Assembly (NCBI GenBank): GCA_947178165.1
Contig: CAMWXH010000009.1
Span: 1 to 54,143, forward strand
Origin: an uncultured Porphyromonadaceae bacterium
Lineage (GTDB): Bacteria; Bacteroidota; Bacteroidia; Bacteroidales; Muribaculaceae
Length of the DNA: 54,143 bases
Reading direction: 5' to 3'
The notes under the pieces are model-generated. The model had not been told where the DNA came from, searched no databases, and was given only the letters and a program-made list of their open reading frames with translations. Shown piece by piece: positions 25,425-34,240 of this stretch; the first letter of the stretch is position 1, and every line of letters begins with the position of its first letter. A program made the translations under genes and the position numbers.

Positions 25425-28400
25425 TTATTTGCGCTGTCTTTTTCTCTTGGAAGCCTTAAGGCTCACGCTATTTGTCTCAAGCTCAATATAGTAATCTTTG
25501 TTTAGCACAAAATCATGTCCCAAACGATTAGTCTGGTCAGCATCATTATCAAAAAAGATAAGGTGAGATGTATCAGTTCCTGTCTCTTTGAAAAGGAACA
25601 TCTCATATTCCACTCCATTGACAGTCACTTTTTCTCCGGGACGTTTTTTGGTGGTATCCCACGTACCAAATGCCTCACCATTACCCCATGAATACACACG
25701 AAGTTTCCAGCCCGTGTTATTCTTCACAAAGAGCCTGTGCATAACAGAAGTATCATCTACTCCACCGGCATAGATATAATAGTCCTGATTAAGCCATAGA
25801 TACAATTGTTGATATTTATTCGTATCACCTCCATCACTGAACATCAAATTGAATTGACCATCAATTTTATCAAATTCAAATACCTGATAATCTGTTCCAT
25901 TTATCTTTTCAGTTCTATCTGCTGATTTCCCCGGGAAACCTCCAAAGATTTTAGTATCATATACATCCCAGCCATATATGTAGAGATTATTATAACCCGT
26001 TTTATTCTCCACATAAAACTTACATTTTGTGGGTTCAGGCGTGATCGGATCATCCCCTCCATTATCGTCGGGTTTTGAAGAAACAAATGTGTTATTATTG
26101 TGGTCAAGGTCAAACCATCCTTCACGACTCGGATAGTTAAACAGAGGGACACCTACCTTAAGGTCATCCGGATAACGACCTTTATTGTTTTCATCTATGT
26201 AGTAGGCATAGTTGTCGCCTGTCTTGTATTTGACTTTAAATTCATCATAACTATGTCCATCGGTAAACATTATAAGGGTCTTTCCCGGAGTGGCAATACC
26301 GCTAAGTTCAAATTTCCACCAGCCATCACCCTCCTCTTCCATACGGATACCGGGCCATAATGCATTTCCTGTACCTTTCTTACAATTTTCACATTTTGAT
26401 ATTGTCTGTCTGTAGTCTCCACAGAAATCTACCAAAGCTCCTTTTTCATAGCGTGCGTCAGACTCCGCATGATAAGGGTTCCATGAACATTGCCTCTTAT
26501 CACTGCCGTCATAATCTTTGAACCAGCCATCTGAAAAGATCCAGAAGCCTTGATCATACCAGCCGGTTTGATCTGCCCGAAGCGTCTCATTGAGCGATTG
26601 ACGGTTAGAAGGAGAATCCCAACCCTTGAATGCGATGGCCCCTGTAAATGAATATTCAAGTGCCGCTGAAATCTTGCTGCTGCCATCTGACTGATCATCA
26701 TATCCAACGGGCATGGAAGCAAGGTTCTTACCGCTGCAGGTATAATTCCAATGTGACGGGATTTCAAGACACTGATATACATAAATATGCACATTACTCC
26801 ATCCTTTATTATCCCTGAAGTGAATTATGTAGTTCTCATTTTCAGGACGAATGTATGTTGTAACCGTCTGTGGAAGAATCTCCGTATCATCAACTGAAAC
26901 TTTGAAACTTAAATCCTGACGTTTATTCCAGAACGATTCTCCACTATTCACATTATCGTATGCTATGCGCAGTTGTCTCTTTCCGTCAATAGGTTTGTAT
27001 GAGTCATTTAAGTTCAGTTCCTCCCAGCCCCCATCAGTTTTATTAATATATACTTTTAAATTTGTAAAAGGGGAGGCTTTAAGCCAGCTTATGTCAGTGA
27101 TCTCAAATTTTTCAATATTTGTTTCGATATTAACAAAAAACTCCCCTGAATAATTTCCTCCGCTTCTTTGCTCACGCACATCAATAGTAAAATTCAATGG
27201 ATCAACAATTAGAAACCTCGAGAGCTTCAAGGGTTCCACATCAATCTTCTTTTGGATATTTCCTGCCACGATATGGAAGAAATTATAATTGCCGAGCTGA
27301 GCATCGCTCATTATATCATCGAAAGTATCGGTGGGGAGGCTTGAGTTTACTCCCACAGAGATGCTGTTGTCTGTTTTTGTAATCGTATAGATCGGAATAT
27401 CCACCCCGTTAACTTTATATTTGGGGATATCAAATGAAATATCGGCATTTGAATCATACCATATGTGGGTTTTCTTACCGGCTGTTACAGGAATCACTGT
27501 TTGATCTTCACCGATATGCAGGAACACTGGTGCTTTCAGTGCATATTCCAGAGTCTTTGTGGTCCAGTACTGCGGTTTGAAGCTGATAAGCTCAAGATTA
27601 TCAATCTTCGTAACCTTAGCCACGATATCATAGGCATAACCTCGCTCTATGTCAGTGGGACCTTCACTTACCGGAAGCAAAGGGATGGCATATTCCAGAT
27701 TAGAGCCATCAGAGCCATCTCCTTTGACAGCTTTCGCATGACATTTGAGAGTGGTCCTGTTCTCCGATGCATTCTCAGGAAGATAAACCACCCCCTGCCA
27801 TGCTCGTTTATCCATCCGTGGATTCTCTTCAATGGCGAGCGACTCAAATTCCTCCCCCTCTTCCGGATATACATCTGCATTATCAGGATATTTACATTCG
27901 TTGCGCACAAGATTTTCAAGAGTCTTCTTCCCTGTTTGTGAAGAGGTGTTGTCGCTTCCGATTGTGGTGCCACCGGGCATCACATTCTCCGCATCAACCT
28001 TTGAAAGATTAAAGGAGAGATCCTTGAAAATATCTTTTGCCGGATTAACTGTCTTGTCAAAGAAAACAGTATAGCGCACCTTCGAACATAGGAACGACAG
28101 GTCAGCATGAATTTCCGCCTTCCCTGAACTTGGAATCGTAACCTGCCCCGACTTGTATTCGTTATCACCATCCACCTTAACCTGAACGGCATCGGCCATG
28201 CAAGCCATAGGCAAGCCTACACCACTTTTAATATCTTCTTGAGATAAAAGATACTCAGCGTCTTTTCCTGTCCCTTTGAAAAAATTAAGAGGAGCTTCCA
28301 AGAGATCTTTTTCTGTGGAAATCTTGGATGCATCAACACCGTAACGCTCAAGATTGGCAATAATATAGAATTTCCATGTTCCGTTCTTTATCGAACCTTC

Positions 28401-28790
28401 GCCATTCTTGAACGCTGAGGTAATATTGAAATTGGTATATTCAGCGGCATTATCCTTATGAACCGGCAGGTCAATGCTGTCTTCATCCTGCAAGCCCATA
28501 AGATTCACATATATTTTATCAGACGACACACCGTCATTGCTCGGTCGGAAAGCAAAGAAATGCAGTGATGTTATGGTGCCCTCCTTTTCAAGAAGATCTA
28601 TTTTTTCGGCATTAGATTGCGCACGTGTCACTGTCTCCGTCATCCCTTTCGGATCAGGTATGCGGAGCACTATGCCGTCAAACATCTCCTCTGCGCCAGA
28701 CGCAGGCAGGGAAATGTCGTCAGTGCATCCCGAAAAGGAGATTGCAATCAGAGCAATAAAAGTTGCAAGTATATGGTTAATGCGTTTCAT
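25425..28790 (-). CDS. Giant pilin-like surface lipoprotein with tandem CBM26-type modules (candidate pilus adhesin)
   Basis: This 1121-residue protein has a lipoprotein signal with Cys22 (FSGC-TDD). An MTETVTR56-AQSN site follows, like the processing site of type V pilins. The N-terminal two-thirds are beta-rich with fimbrillin-like features such as ITSLHFFAFRPSND, and match the DUF4906-type architecture in outline. Three starch-binding-like regions follow. The first is divergent with a Trp/Gly/Cys-rich insertion (about 655-890, with NALWPGI). The second (about 920-1010, NLYIYGWDVYD, FGGFPG) and third (about 1016-1110, GWKLRVYSWGNGEAFG) are clearer. The C-terminus is basic (KRKRQRK). Spacing is 18 nt to the upstream fimbrillin-like gene and 19 nt to the downstream paralogue. 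Probable role is starch capture on a fimbria. Confidence 0.8.
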   Translation of the reverse strand: MKRINHILATFIALIAISFSGCTDDISLPASGAEEMFDGIVLRIPDPKGMTETVTRAQSNAEKIDLLEKEGTITSLHFFAFRPSNDGVSSDKIYVNLMGLQDEDSIDLPVHKDNAAEYTNFNITSAFKNGEGSIKNGTWKFYIIANLERYGVDASKISTEKDLLEAPLNFFKGTGKDAEYLLSQEDIKSGVGLPMACMADAVQVKVDGDNEYKSGQVTIPSSGKAEIHADLSFLCSKVRYTVFFDKTVNPAKDIFKDLSFNLSKVDAENVMPGGTTIGSDNTSSQTGKKTLENLVRNECKYPDNADVYPEEGEEFESLAIEENPRMDKRAWQGVVYLPENASENRTTLKCHAKAVKGDGSDGSNLEYAIPLLPVSEGPTDIERGYAYDIVAKVTKIDNLELISFKPQYWTTKTLEYALKAPVFLHIGEDQTVIPVTAGKKTHIWYDSNADISFDIPKYKVNGVDIPIYTITKTDNSISVGVNSSLPTDTFDDIMSDAQLGNYNFFHIVAGNIQKKIDVEPLKLSRFLIVDPLNFTIDVREQRSGGNYSGEFFVNIETNIEKFEITDISWLKASPFTNLKVYINKTDGGWEELNLNDSYKPIDGKRQLRIAYDNVNSGESFWNKRQDLSFKVSVDDTEILPQTVTTYIRPENENYIIHFRDNKGWSNVHIYVYQCLEIPSHWNYTCSGKNLASMPVGYDDQSDGSSKISAALEYSFTGAIAFKGWDSPSNRQSLNETLRADQTGWYDQGFWIFSDGWFKDYDGSDKRQCSWNPYHAESDARYEKGALVDFCGDYRQTISKCENCKKGTGNALWPGIRMEEEGDGWWKFELSGIATPGKTLIMFTDGHSYDEFKVKYKTGDNYAYYIDENNKGRYPDDLKVGVPLFNYPSREGWFDLDHNNNTFVSSKPDDNGGDDPITPEPTKCKFYVENKTGYNNLYIYGWDVYDTKIFGGFPGKSADRTEKINGTDYQVFEFDKIDGQFNLMFSDGGDTNKYQQLYLWLNQDYYIYAGGVDDTSVMHRLFVKNNTGWKLRVYSWGNGEAFGTWDTTKKRPGEKVTVNGVEYEMFLFKETGTDTSHLIFFDNDADQTNRLGHDFVLNKDYYIELETNSVSLKASKRKRQRK

Positions 28791-28808
28791 CGTTTCGTTT
28801 TTATATGA

Positions 28809-30185
28809 TCAGAGTTCCGTAGTGAACACTTTATAATTCCAAGGCTTGACACAAACCTCTACTTTAATTTTATTATCTGCTTCCACCCCGGTGATGATAA
28901 ACTCATAAATATGATTCCGGATTATATCCCAGGGATTGGGCTGGCTGTCTGATGGATATTGCATTTCTCCATCTTCATCGAGTTCGGAGTCGGGCCATTG
29001 GGAAAGGGGGCGGAACCAAAGATAGTGTGTGAACACTTTGTCTTTGCCATTTGCATCCTTTATCCCCCCAACCGTATATTTTATCCTTAGGTAGATTTCC
29101 TTGGAACTGTCATCTCCGTCATTCTTATGGTTATATGTGTCGGGGAGATAGAAACGAAGTTTCTCAACAGAGTTGCTGTAATAGTCAGTTTGCCCAAAGT
29201 GAAGATGGTCTTCATCTAACTCCTCCTGAGGCTCGACGAAACAATCGTGATTATAATATCCGTTATCTTCGGTTGATGCCAGACCGCCTGTAAAGGCATA
29301 CATGGACATTCCGTTATTGCTTAAGGAGATCACAGAAGAATATCTGTTCCATCCCTTTGGCACCACATATCCTTTCACGGCATGGCGGCTGATATATAAC
29401 TCCTGCAACGCCACTTTCTTTCCCGCAAGCTTATCCTTATCGAGCAAAACCCTTACCTTGGCCATGGATCGCAGGATGGGTATGTTCAGTTCACTGCCAT
29501 TGCTGTCAGTGACCTTGTATTCCTTTTTCTCCTCTCCATTCTCAACTTTATTCTCGACAATGAATTTCACATCCGACACTCCATACATCGGGATTCCATG
29601 GAAGTTCTTGCTTCCTGCATCTATCTTATCGTCGGGCACTCCATGATGATTGAAAGTGGCTATTGCAGGATTGCTGATGCTCAAAGGACTCATCACATCG
29701 TCATCCCCGCAGTTAATGAAAAGGGCCAGACGGTAGGAATATTTCGGATCAGTCAGCATATCAGCAGTCCATCCGTCACTTCTCAGCACGCCGGTAACGG
29801 TGAACTGTCCTGTCGGTTTCTTTGTCTCCTTATCTATTTCCTGCATCCACTCATAATCCCTCATAACCGCCACCGGATAGTTTGTCTGCATCACACCGTC
29901 AACGACATAATATAGCACCGGGGTTATTGAATTGATCGTGTTATCGAATTTTGTTCCATCGTCAGTGCCGGCGTTTTCATTGCCGTCATTATCCGTATCC
30001 CAAAATGAGCCGTCAGCTTTCTCGGCATCCTCCCCTGCACGGGTGCCATCTTCAGAGGCAAGCCTTATCGTGAAACTGATAGGCATATTTATCTCTTCGT
30101 AAGCAACCGGAGCCGGCTCGTCGCTCTTGCACGAGGGCAGAAGCAATGTAAGGCTAAGGGCTATATATATTTTTCTGAATTTCAT
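28809..30185 (-). CDS. Fimbrillin-like (Mfa1/FimA-type) lipoprotein, candidate pilus subunit
   Basis: This 458-residue protein has a lipoprotein signal with Cys19 (LLLPSC-KSDE). It has a short beta strand (MPISFTIRLASEDG) ending at Thr48-Arg49-Ala50, which fits the Arg cleavage site that activates type V pilins. Later parts include LNIPILRSMAKVRV, typical of fimbrillin N-domains. The end, IRNHIYEFIITG then KIKVEVCVKPWNYKVF, has the RNH-Y and PW pattern seen at the C-termini of Bacteroidales fimbrial subunits. No starch-binding motif is seen. It lies 28 nt downstream of the Mfa2-like anchor gene and 18 nt upstream of the first giant adhesin. I call it the stalk or minor subunit; which of the two cannot be told from sequence. 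Confidence 0.75.
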   Translation of the reverse strand: MKFRKIYIALSLTLLLPSCKSDEPAPVAYEEINMPISFTIRLASEDGTRAGEDAEKADGSFWDTDNDGNENAGTDDGTKFDNTINSITPVLYYVVDGVMQTNYPVAVMRDYEWMQEIDKETKKPTGQFTVTGVLRSDGWTADMLTDPKYSYRLALFINCGDDDVMSPLSISNPAIATFNHHGVPDDKIDAGSKNFHGIPMYGVSDVKFIVENKVENGEEKKEYKVTDSNGSELNIPILRSMAKVRVLLDKDKLAGKKVALQELYISRHAVKGYVVPKGWNRYSSVISLSNNGMSMYAFTGGLASTEDNGYYNHDCFVEPQEELDEDHLHFGQTDYYSNSVEKLRFYLPDTYNHKNDGDDSSKEIYLRIKYTVGGIKDANGKDKVFTHYLWFRPLSQWPDSELDEDGEMQYPSDSQPNPWDIIRNHIYEFIITGVEADNKIKVEVCVKPWNYKVFTTEL

Positions 30186-30213
30186 AGTGTCCTGAATCTT
30201 TTAAGTTATTCCC

Positions 30214-31275
30214 TTACTCAAGTGTGCCGGGTTGCTTGTAAATAGTCCATGAGTTGACCACTATCCTCGATGATGACCAGTTTCCATCGGAATCGAGGAA
30301 GAACATCAGACGGTAGTTGTCCTGGCGGTCAAGGTATTCCTGGTCAGTGAAAGTCTCAGCTTCATAGCCCTTGGCCAGAAGCGCATACTGTGTCATCGGG
30401 ATCTGGAGCACTGTGCTGCCGTCACTGTTCCTTATTGTAAGCATCGAGGGACGGCGTGCCATAAGTCGGCTCATCTTGAGGTCGGCTATCGCTATCCCTA
30501 CGTTAGTGATTGCACCGGCACGTGTCTCCTCAACGCCGGCTACTCCGTTTTCAGTATTGAAGGGTTCGTAGTTGATGGTCTCGTCCGTCTGAAGCTCGTT
30601 GTCGCATCCGAGAGTGCCGTTGGCCTCCTCGATGCGGTAGCTGAAGTCTTCCACGTTCACATCCTTACCCATCTGCTGGAGCATAATGCGAACGTTATTT
30701 GTGTCTTTGGTGAGATTGATGGTATATACATGGTCGCCCTGGTGGTCCATATCGTTCTTGGCATAGATCTGCACGCCGTAGGATGTTCCGTGATAAAGGT
30801 CGTAGAGATTTTCGGAAGAGTGGTGCGTTCCGTCATCATGAATATCCCTCTCCATACGGCAGAGAAGTTCTTGACGGGTGGTGACTCCCATCTCGGTGTC
30901 GGAAACGATGAAGGATTCGGAGCGTGTGCCGTCGTTGTCGAGGCCGCACCATGCCACGATAGTGTATTCACCGGGCGCAACGCCTGTGATGGGCAATGTG
31001 TAGCCCTGCATTGCGAGTGCGTCGCCTTTCTCGGCGAAATGGAAGGCGAGCTTGTCGTTCTGGTCGAAGCCATAGATGGCAACTGAGTGAACGTTGCCGC
31101 GGAAGGCATCGGCGCCTACCATATTGGTGTCCCACTGGAAGCGGACGGCATGACGTGTCTCACAGGGAGCGAGGTCTTCATAGAAAGGGTTGCCATTACA
31201 GGATGTAAGCAAAGAGGCAGCGCCAAGAACGGCGCAGGCAACCGATAAGTTAAGGCGTGAAGTTAGTGCTGGCAT
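30214..31275 (-). CDS. FimB/Mfa2-family fimbrial anchor lipoprotein
   Basis: This 353-residue protein has a lipoprotein signal (Cys26 in LLTSC-NGN). The segment EDLAPCETRHAVRFQWDTN, followed by NVHSVAIYGFDQNDKLAFHF and YTIVAWCGLD, is the hallmark start of the FimB/Mfa2 family (C-L-PC, V-F-WD, V-I-FD). In Porphyromonas these proteins anchor the fimbria to the outer membrane and limit its length. Unlike the three downstream proteins it has no Thr-Arg-Ala site soon after the lipid Cys, as expected for an anchor that stays attached. It is the first of four fimbria-type genes and lies 149 nt after the surface amylase gene. Confidence 0.87.
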   Translation of the reverse strand: MPALTSRLNLSVACAVLGAASLLTSCNGNPFYEDLAPCETRHAVRFQWDTNMVGADAFRGNVHSVAIYGFDQNDKLAFHFAEKGDALAMQGYTLPITGVAPGEYTIVAWCGLDNDGTRSESFIVSDTEMGVTTRQELLCRMERDIHDDGTHHSSENLYDLYHGTSYGVQIYAKNDMDHQGDHVYTINLTKDTNNVRIMLQQMGKDVNVEDFSYRIEEANGTLGCDNELQTDETINYEPFNTENGVAGVEETRAGAITNVGIAIADLKMSRLMARRPSMLTIRNSDGSTVLQIPMTQYALLAKGYEAETFTDQEYLDRQDNYRLMFFLDSDGNWSSSRIVVNSWTIYKQPGTLE

Positions 31276-31337
31276 GTTTTATTCTTGATATTTAAAAAGA
31301 TGTCAAAAGGTAGGCTGTCAATCAAGTATGGGTATCT

Positions 31338-31370
31338 CCGTGGGTGCCGCATTGTTTGCAACACCCACGG
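31338..31370 (-). terminator. Hairpin between sus genes and pilus genes (possible attenuator)
   Basis: CCGTGGGTG (31338-31346) pairs with CACCCACGG (31362-31370), a 9-bp GC-rich stem with a 15-nt loop. On the minus strand it is not followed by a U-run, so full termination is doubtful. It may reduce read-through into the fimbrial genes or protect the 3' end of the upstream mRNA. I see no strong promoter between it and the anchor gene. Confidence 0.55.
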
Positions 31371-31424
31371 GTATAATAGGTTTATCGGATCATTTTCATA
31401 TAGTGATGTGAGTTAAGGGATAAC

Positions 31425-32756
31425 TCAATTTTCGAAAATAGCGTAGCCGTATGCTCCCAATTCGTAAGTGAGGCCAAGCGCTATGTCACCTCCCTTGATA
31501 AGGTCGGTCATAGTAGTGTTCGCCAAGGAGATTGGCACACGGATTGCCTTCGAATCCCCTGTCGGGTTCACCATCACGAGGAGGGTCTTGCCGGGGATGC
31601 TGTATGAGAAGCAAAGGCCCGAAGCGGTGGAATAATCGTTGATTTCACCTCTTCTCACTTCCGCAGTCTTTACAAACACATCGTTAATGGCCTTATACTC
31701 ATTGGAGAGTTCGGTGGAGAAATCGAGAGTGCGGTAGTTGAAGAATGAGAGTTCTCCGGATATACCTGTGGCATCCATGCCTGAATAAATCATCGGTGTG
31801 CCATTGAGCATCGATGCGCAAACGTATGCCGCCGGGATTGCATCCACACTGCCGAAGTAGGTTGAAACATTATTCTCGGCCGCCACGTCGTGGTTGAAGG
31901 CATAGCGGAGAATGGAATCACCGTCAGGAACTCTGCCCAAAGCCTCTTTAGCCTCCTTTACAATCTCGCTTGGCAATGCCTGGCCTTTGAATACGGCAGA
32001 GATTGTAGGGGCGCTGCTCCAATCATAAATCATATTGAAGCCATAGTTATAGAAGTCCTTGTTTGAAGTCTCTGCAAGCATGATGATATTGGGATTTACC
32101 GCACGCAGGCCGGTTATCAGGCTTCCCCATGAATCTGCCGACAGACCATCGGCATAGTCGCAACGGTAACCGTCAATTCCAACCTCCTTCACCCAATAGA
32201 GCATCTCATTGAGCATAGCCTCTCTTGTGTCGGGATTGTTGAAGTTGAGCTGAGCCACATCAGTCCAGGTGCTTGCCTGCTTGATGTTTCCCTCTTCATC
32301 CTGCTCGTAACGGTTAGGATACTGTGTGATCCAGGGGTGATCCCATGCCGTGTGGTTGGCAACCCAGTCGAAGATCACCTTCATCCCTTTGCTGTGCGCA
32401 TTGTTGACAAGCGTCTTGACATCATCGAGAGTTCCATACTTTGGATTAATGCCTCTATAGTCTTTAATGCAGTAGGGTGAGCCGAAGGCATCCTTCTCAC
32501 CGCGCACATAGATCGGCATAACCCAAAGGATGTCGCAACCCATTCCGGAGATGCGGTCGAGCTGAGCATTGAGACCTTTCAGGCAATCCTGGGTTCCGAA
32601 GAACCCGGGATTGGCTTGATAGATCACATTCTTTGACACTTCCCTCCCTACTGCCGGAGGTTCCGGATTCGCGGGCATGTCAATTTCGTAGGAGGTACAG
32701 CCACCCATCACAAGCGCGGCGGCCGCAACCATTGAAGCTTTTATTATATTTTTCAT
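31425..32756 (-). CDS. GH13 alpha-amylase, surface lipoprotein (SusG-like role)
   Basis: This 443-residue protein has a lipoprotein signal with Cys20 (VMGGC-TSYEID). It has a GH13 barrel with all four regions: DWVANH (130-135), GYRCD with nucleophile Asp200, acid/base Glu229 in LAET, and NHD 288-290. A short C domain ends AYGYAIFEN. It is smaller than B. thetaiotaomicron SusG and lacks its inserted CBM58, but by position and lipidation it would do the same job of cutting starch at the cell surface. Its ATG overlaps the stop of the starch-binding lipoprotein gene (ATGA, 32753-32756), so the two are translationally coupled. Confidence 0.92.
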   Translation of the reverse strand: MKNIIKASMVAAAALVMGGCTSYEIDMPANPEPPAVGREVSKNVIYQANPGFFGTQDCLKGLNAQLDRISGMGCDILWVMPIYVRGEKDAFGSPYCIKDYRGINPKYGTLDDVKTLVNNAHSKGMKVIFDWVANHTAWDHPWITQYPNRYEQDEEGNIKQASTWTDVAQLNFNNPDTREAMLNEMLYWVKEVGIDGYRCDYADGLSADSWGSLITGLRAVNPNIIMLAETSNKDFYNYGFNMIYDWSSAPTISAVFKGQALPSEIVKEAKEALGRVPDGDSILRYAFNHDVAAENNVSTYFGSVDAIPAAYVCASMLNGTPMIYSGMDATGISGELSFFNYRTLDFSTELSNEYKAINDVFVKTAEVRRGEINDYSTASGLCFSYSIPGKTLLVMVNPTGDSKAIRVPISLANTTMTDLIKGGDIALGLTYELGAYGYAIFEN

Positions 32757-34225
32757 TTACGTGCCTTGTTACGTTTTTTATTCTTCAGTTGTGCGCCTTG
32801 CGCATCAATCGTGAGTGTATAATCCTGATCCAGTGTCAGCGTTATGTCGCCGAGCTGAGTGCCATTGCCATTGTTGAAGATGAAGTTCTCGCTTTCTCCG
32901 TTTCCATAGACATAGAAGATGTCATACTTCACGCCGGCCACTGTTGCTGTTCCATCTGGAGCCTTTCCGGGCCATTTGCCGAACATCTCGCCAGCATCAC
33001 CGTATGCATAGAGATAGGTTGCATCCCAGCCTGTATTGTTCTCCACGAAGAGAGTGTATTTGGTGCCATCGGGTTCCGGATCGGGTTCCGGCTCCGGATC
33101 GGGTTCTACAGCACCACTGGGTGTGAATGTGTTAGGATCAATCTCTTTTGCCCCGGATGCCGTCAGCTCAACATATACATCGCGGTCAAGACCGAATACC
33201 ACCACATCGTCTATTTGCTTCCCGTTACCATTGTTCAAGATCACATGCTCGTCGAGACCTGCATCGCAATTGGCTTCTCCGAGATCAAAATATTTGTAAG
33301 TGACACCATTGATGGTCTGTGTGCCTGTCGGAGCCATGCCGGGCCAACCGCCGTTAAGGTCATTGACCGTGCCCCACATATATAGATACAGCTCATCCCA
33401 ACCCGATGCATCATATACGAACACTGCATATCCGTCATGTGAAACTGATGCGCTTGGATCAAAGGGGAAGGCTCCATCCGGAGTCAACTCAAGATAGTAA
33501 TCCTGATCGAGAGTAACATTATAATCGGAAAGCTGGCTACCGTTGCCATTGTTGTTGAATATGAGATTGACGTTTATACCCTCATTTGAAGCGCCTGTAT
33601 CGAAATACTGATAAGTAGTGCCATCAATATTAACAGTGCCTGTGGGGGTTATACCTGGCCAGCCACCGAAGATTTCGGCATCACCCCATGCGTAAAGCGC
33701 AAGTTCATCATAACCGGTATGATCTACGACATATATAGCATAGCCGTCGTGGTCGATTTCACCCGGAGTGGGAACAGTCTTGAAGTATTCCTCCCAGAAA
33801 TAGATCATCACGTTGGCGCGGCCGCCCACGGCGGGAGATTCACGATGAGTCACGGGCGTGTCGCCAAGACCGCGCTCCTCACCCTGCTCCACATTGTAGA
33901 ATGTGTAGCCGTCGGCAAGAGTCTTTCCGGCAACGAAGTCATTGGGATTAAGGTAGATTCCCCATTTCACGTCGGTGTCGCCGGCCTTTTCAAGCTGCCA
34001 GCGGGGATCACCCACGGCATCCATTCCGCCGTTGAACTCACCAATGATATAGATTTCATCGGTTGCAGATGTTGCCTGAGGCACGATAGCTTCTATGAGC
34101 TGGTAGCCCGGACGGGTCTCGAAGCGAGGAAGCTCGCTGTCGAAGATGATCTCATCCTTGCTGCACGCCCCTAAGAGGGAGAGCAGCAGGAGGATAAAGA
34201 GATTATATATATTTAGCTTTTTCAT
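32753..34225 (-). CDS. Starch-binding surface lipoprotein with three CBM26-type modules (SusE/F role)
   Basis: This 490-residue protein has a lipoprotein signal with Cys21 (LLGAC-SKDE), fitting surface export. An N-terminal domain (about 35-150) contains EIYIIGEFNGGM, like other starch-binding beta-sandwiches. Three starch-binding module 26-like repeats follow at about 160-250 (ALYAWGDAEIFGGWPG), 263-365 (LYMWGTVNDLNGGWPG) and 387-480 (YLYAYGDAGEMFGKWPG). A Pro/Asp/Glu-rich linker (about 372-386) separates repeats two and three. It is encoded between susD and the surface GH13, where susE/susF sit in the classical locus, though its modules differ from those of SusE/F. It should hold starch near the SusCD transporter. 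Confidence 0.9.
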   Translation of the reverse strand: MKKLNIYNLFILLLLSLLGACSKDEIIFDSELPRFETRPGYQLIEAIVPQATSATDEIYIIGEFNGGMDAVGDPRWQLEKAGDTDVKWGIYLNPNDFVAGKTLADGYTFYNVEQGEERGLGDTPVTHRESPAVGGRANVMIYFWEEYFKTVPTPGEIDHDGYAIYVVDHTGYDELALYAWGDAEIFGGWPGITPTGTVNIDGTTYQYFDTGASNEGINVNLIFNNNGNGSQLSDYNVTLDQDYYLELTPDGAFPFDPSASVSHDGYAVFVYDASGWDELYLYMWGTVNDLNGGWPGMAPTGTQTINGVTYKYFDLGEANCDAGLDEHVILNNGNGKQIDDVVVFGLDRDVYVELTASGAKEIDPNTFTPSGAVEPDPEPEPDPEPDGTKYTLFVENNTGWDATYLYAYGDAGEMFGKWPGKAPDGTATVAGVKYDIFYVYGNGESENFIFNNGNGTQLGDITLTLDQDYTLTIDAQGAQLKNKKRNKARK

Positions 34226-34240
34226 GTTATTGCGGAAATA

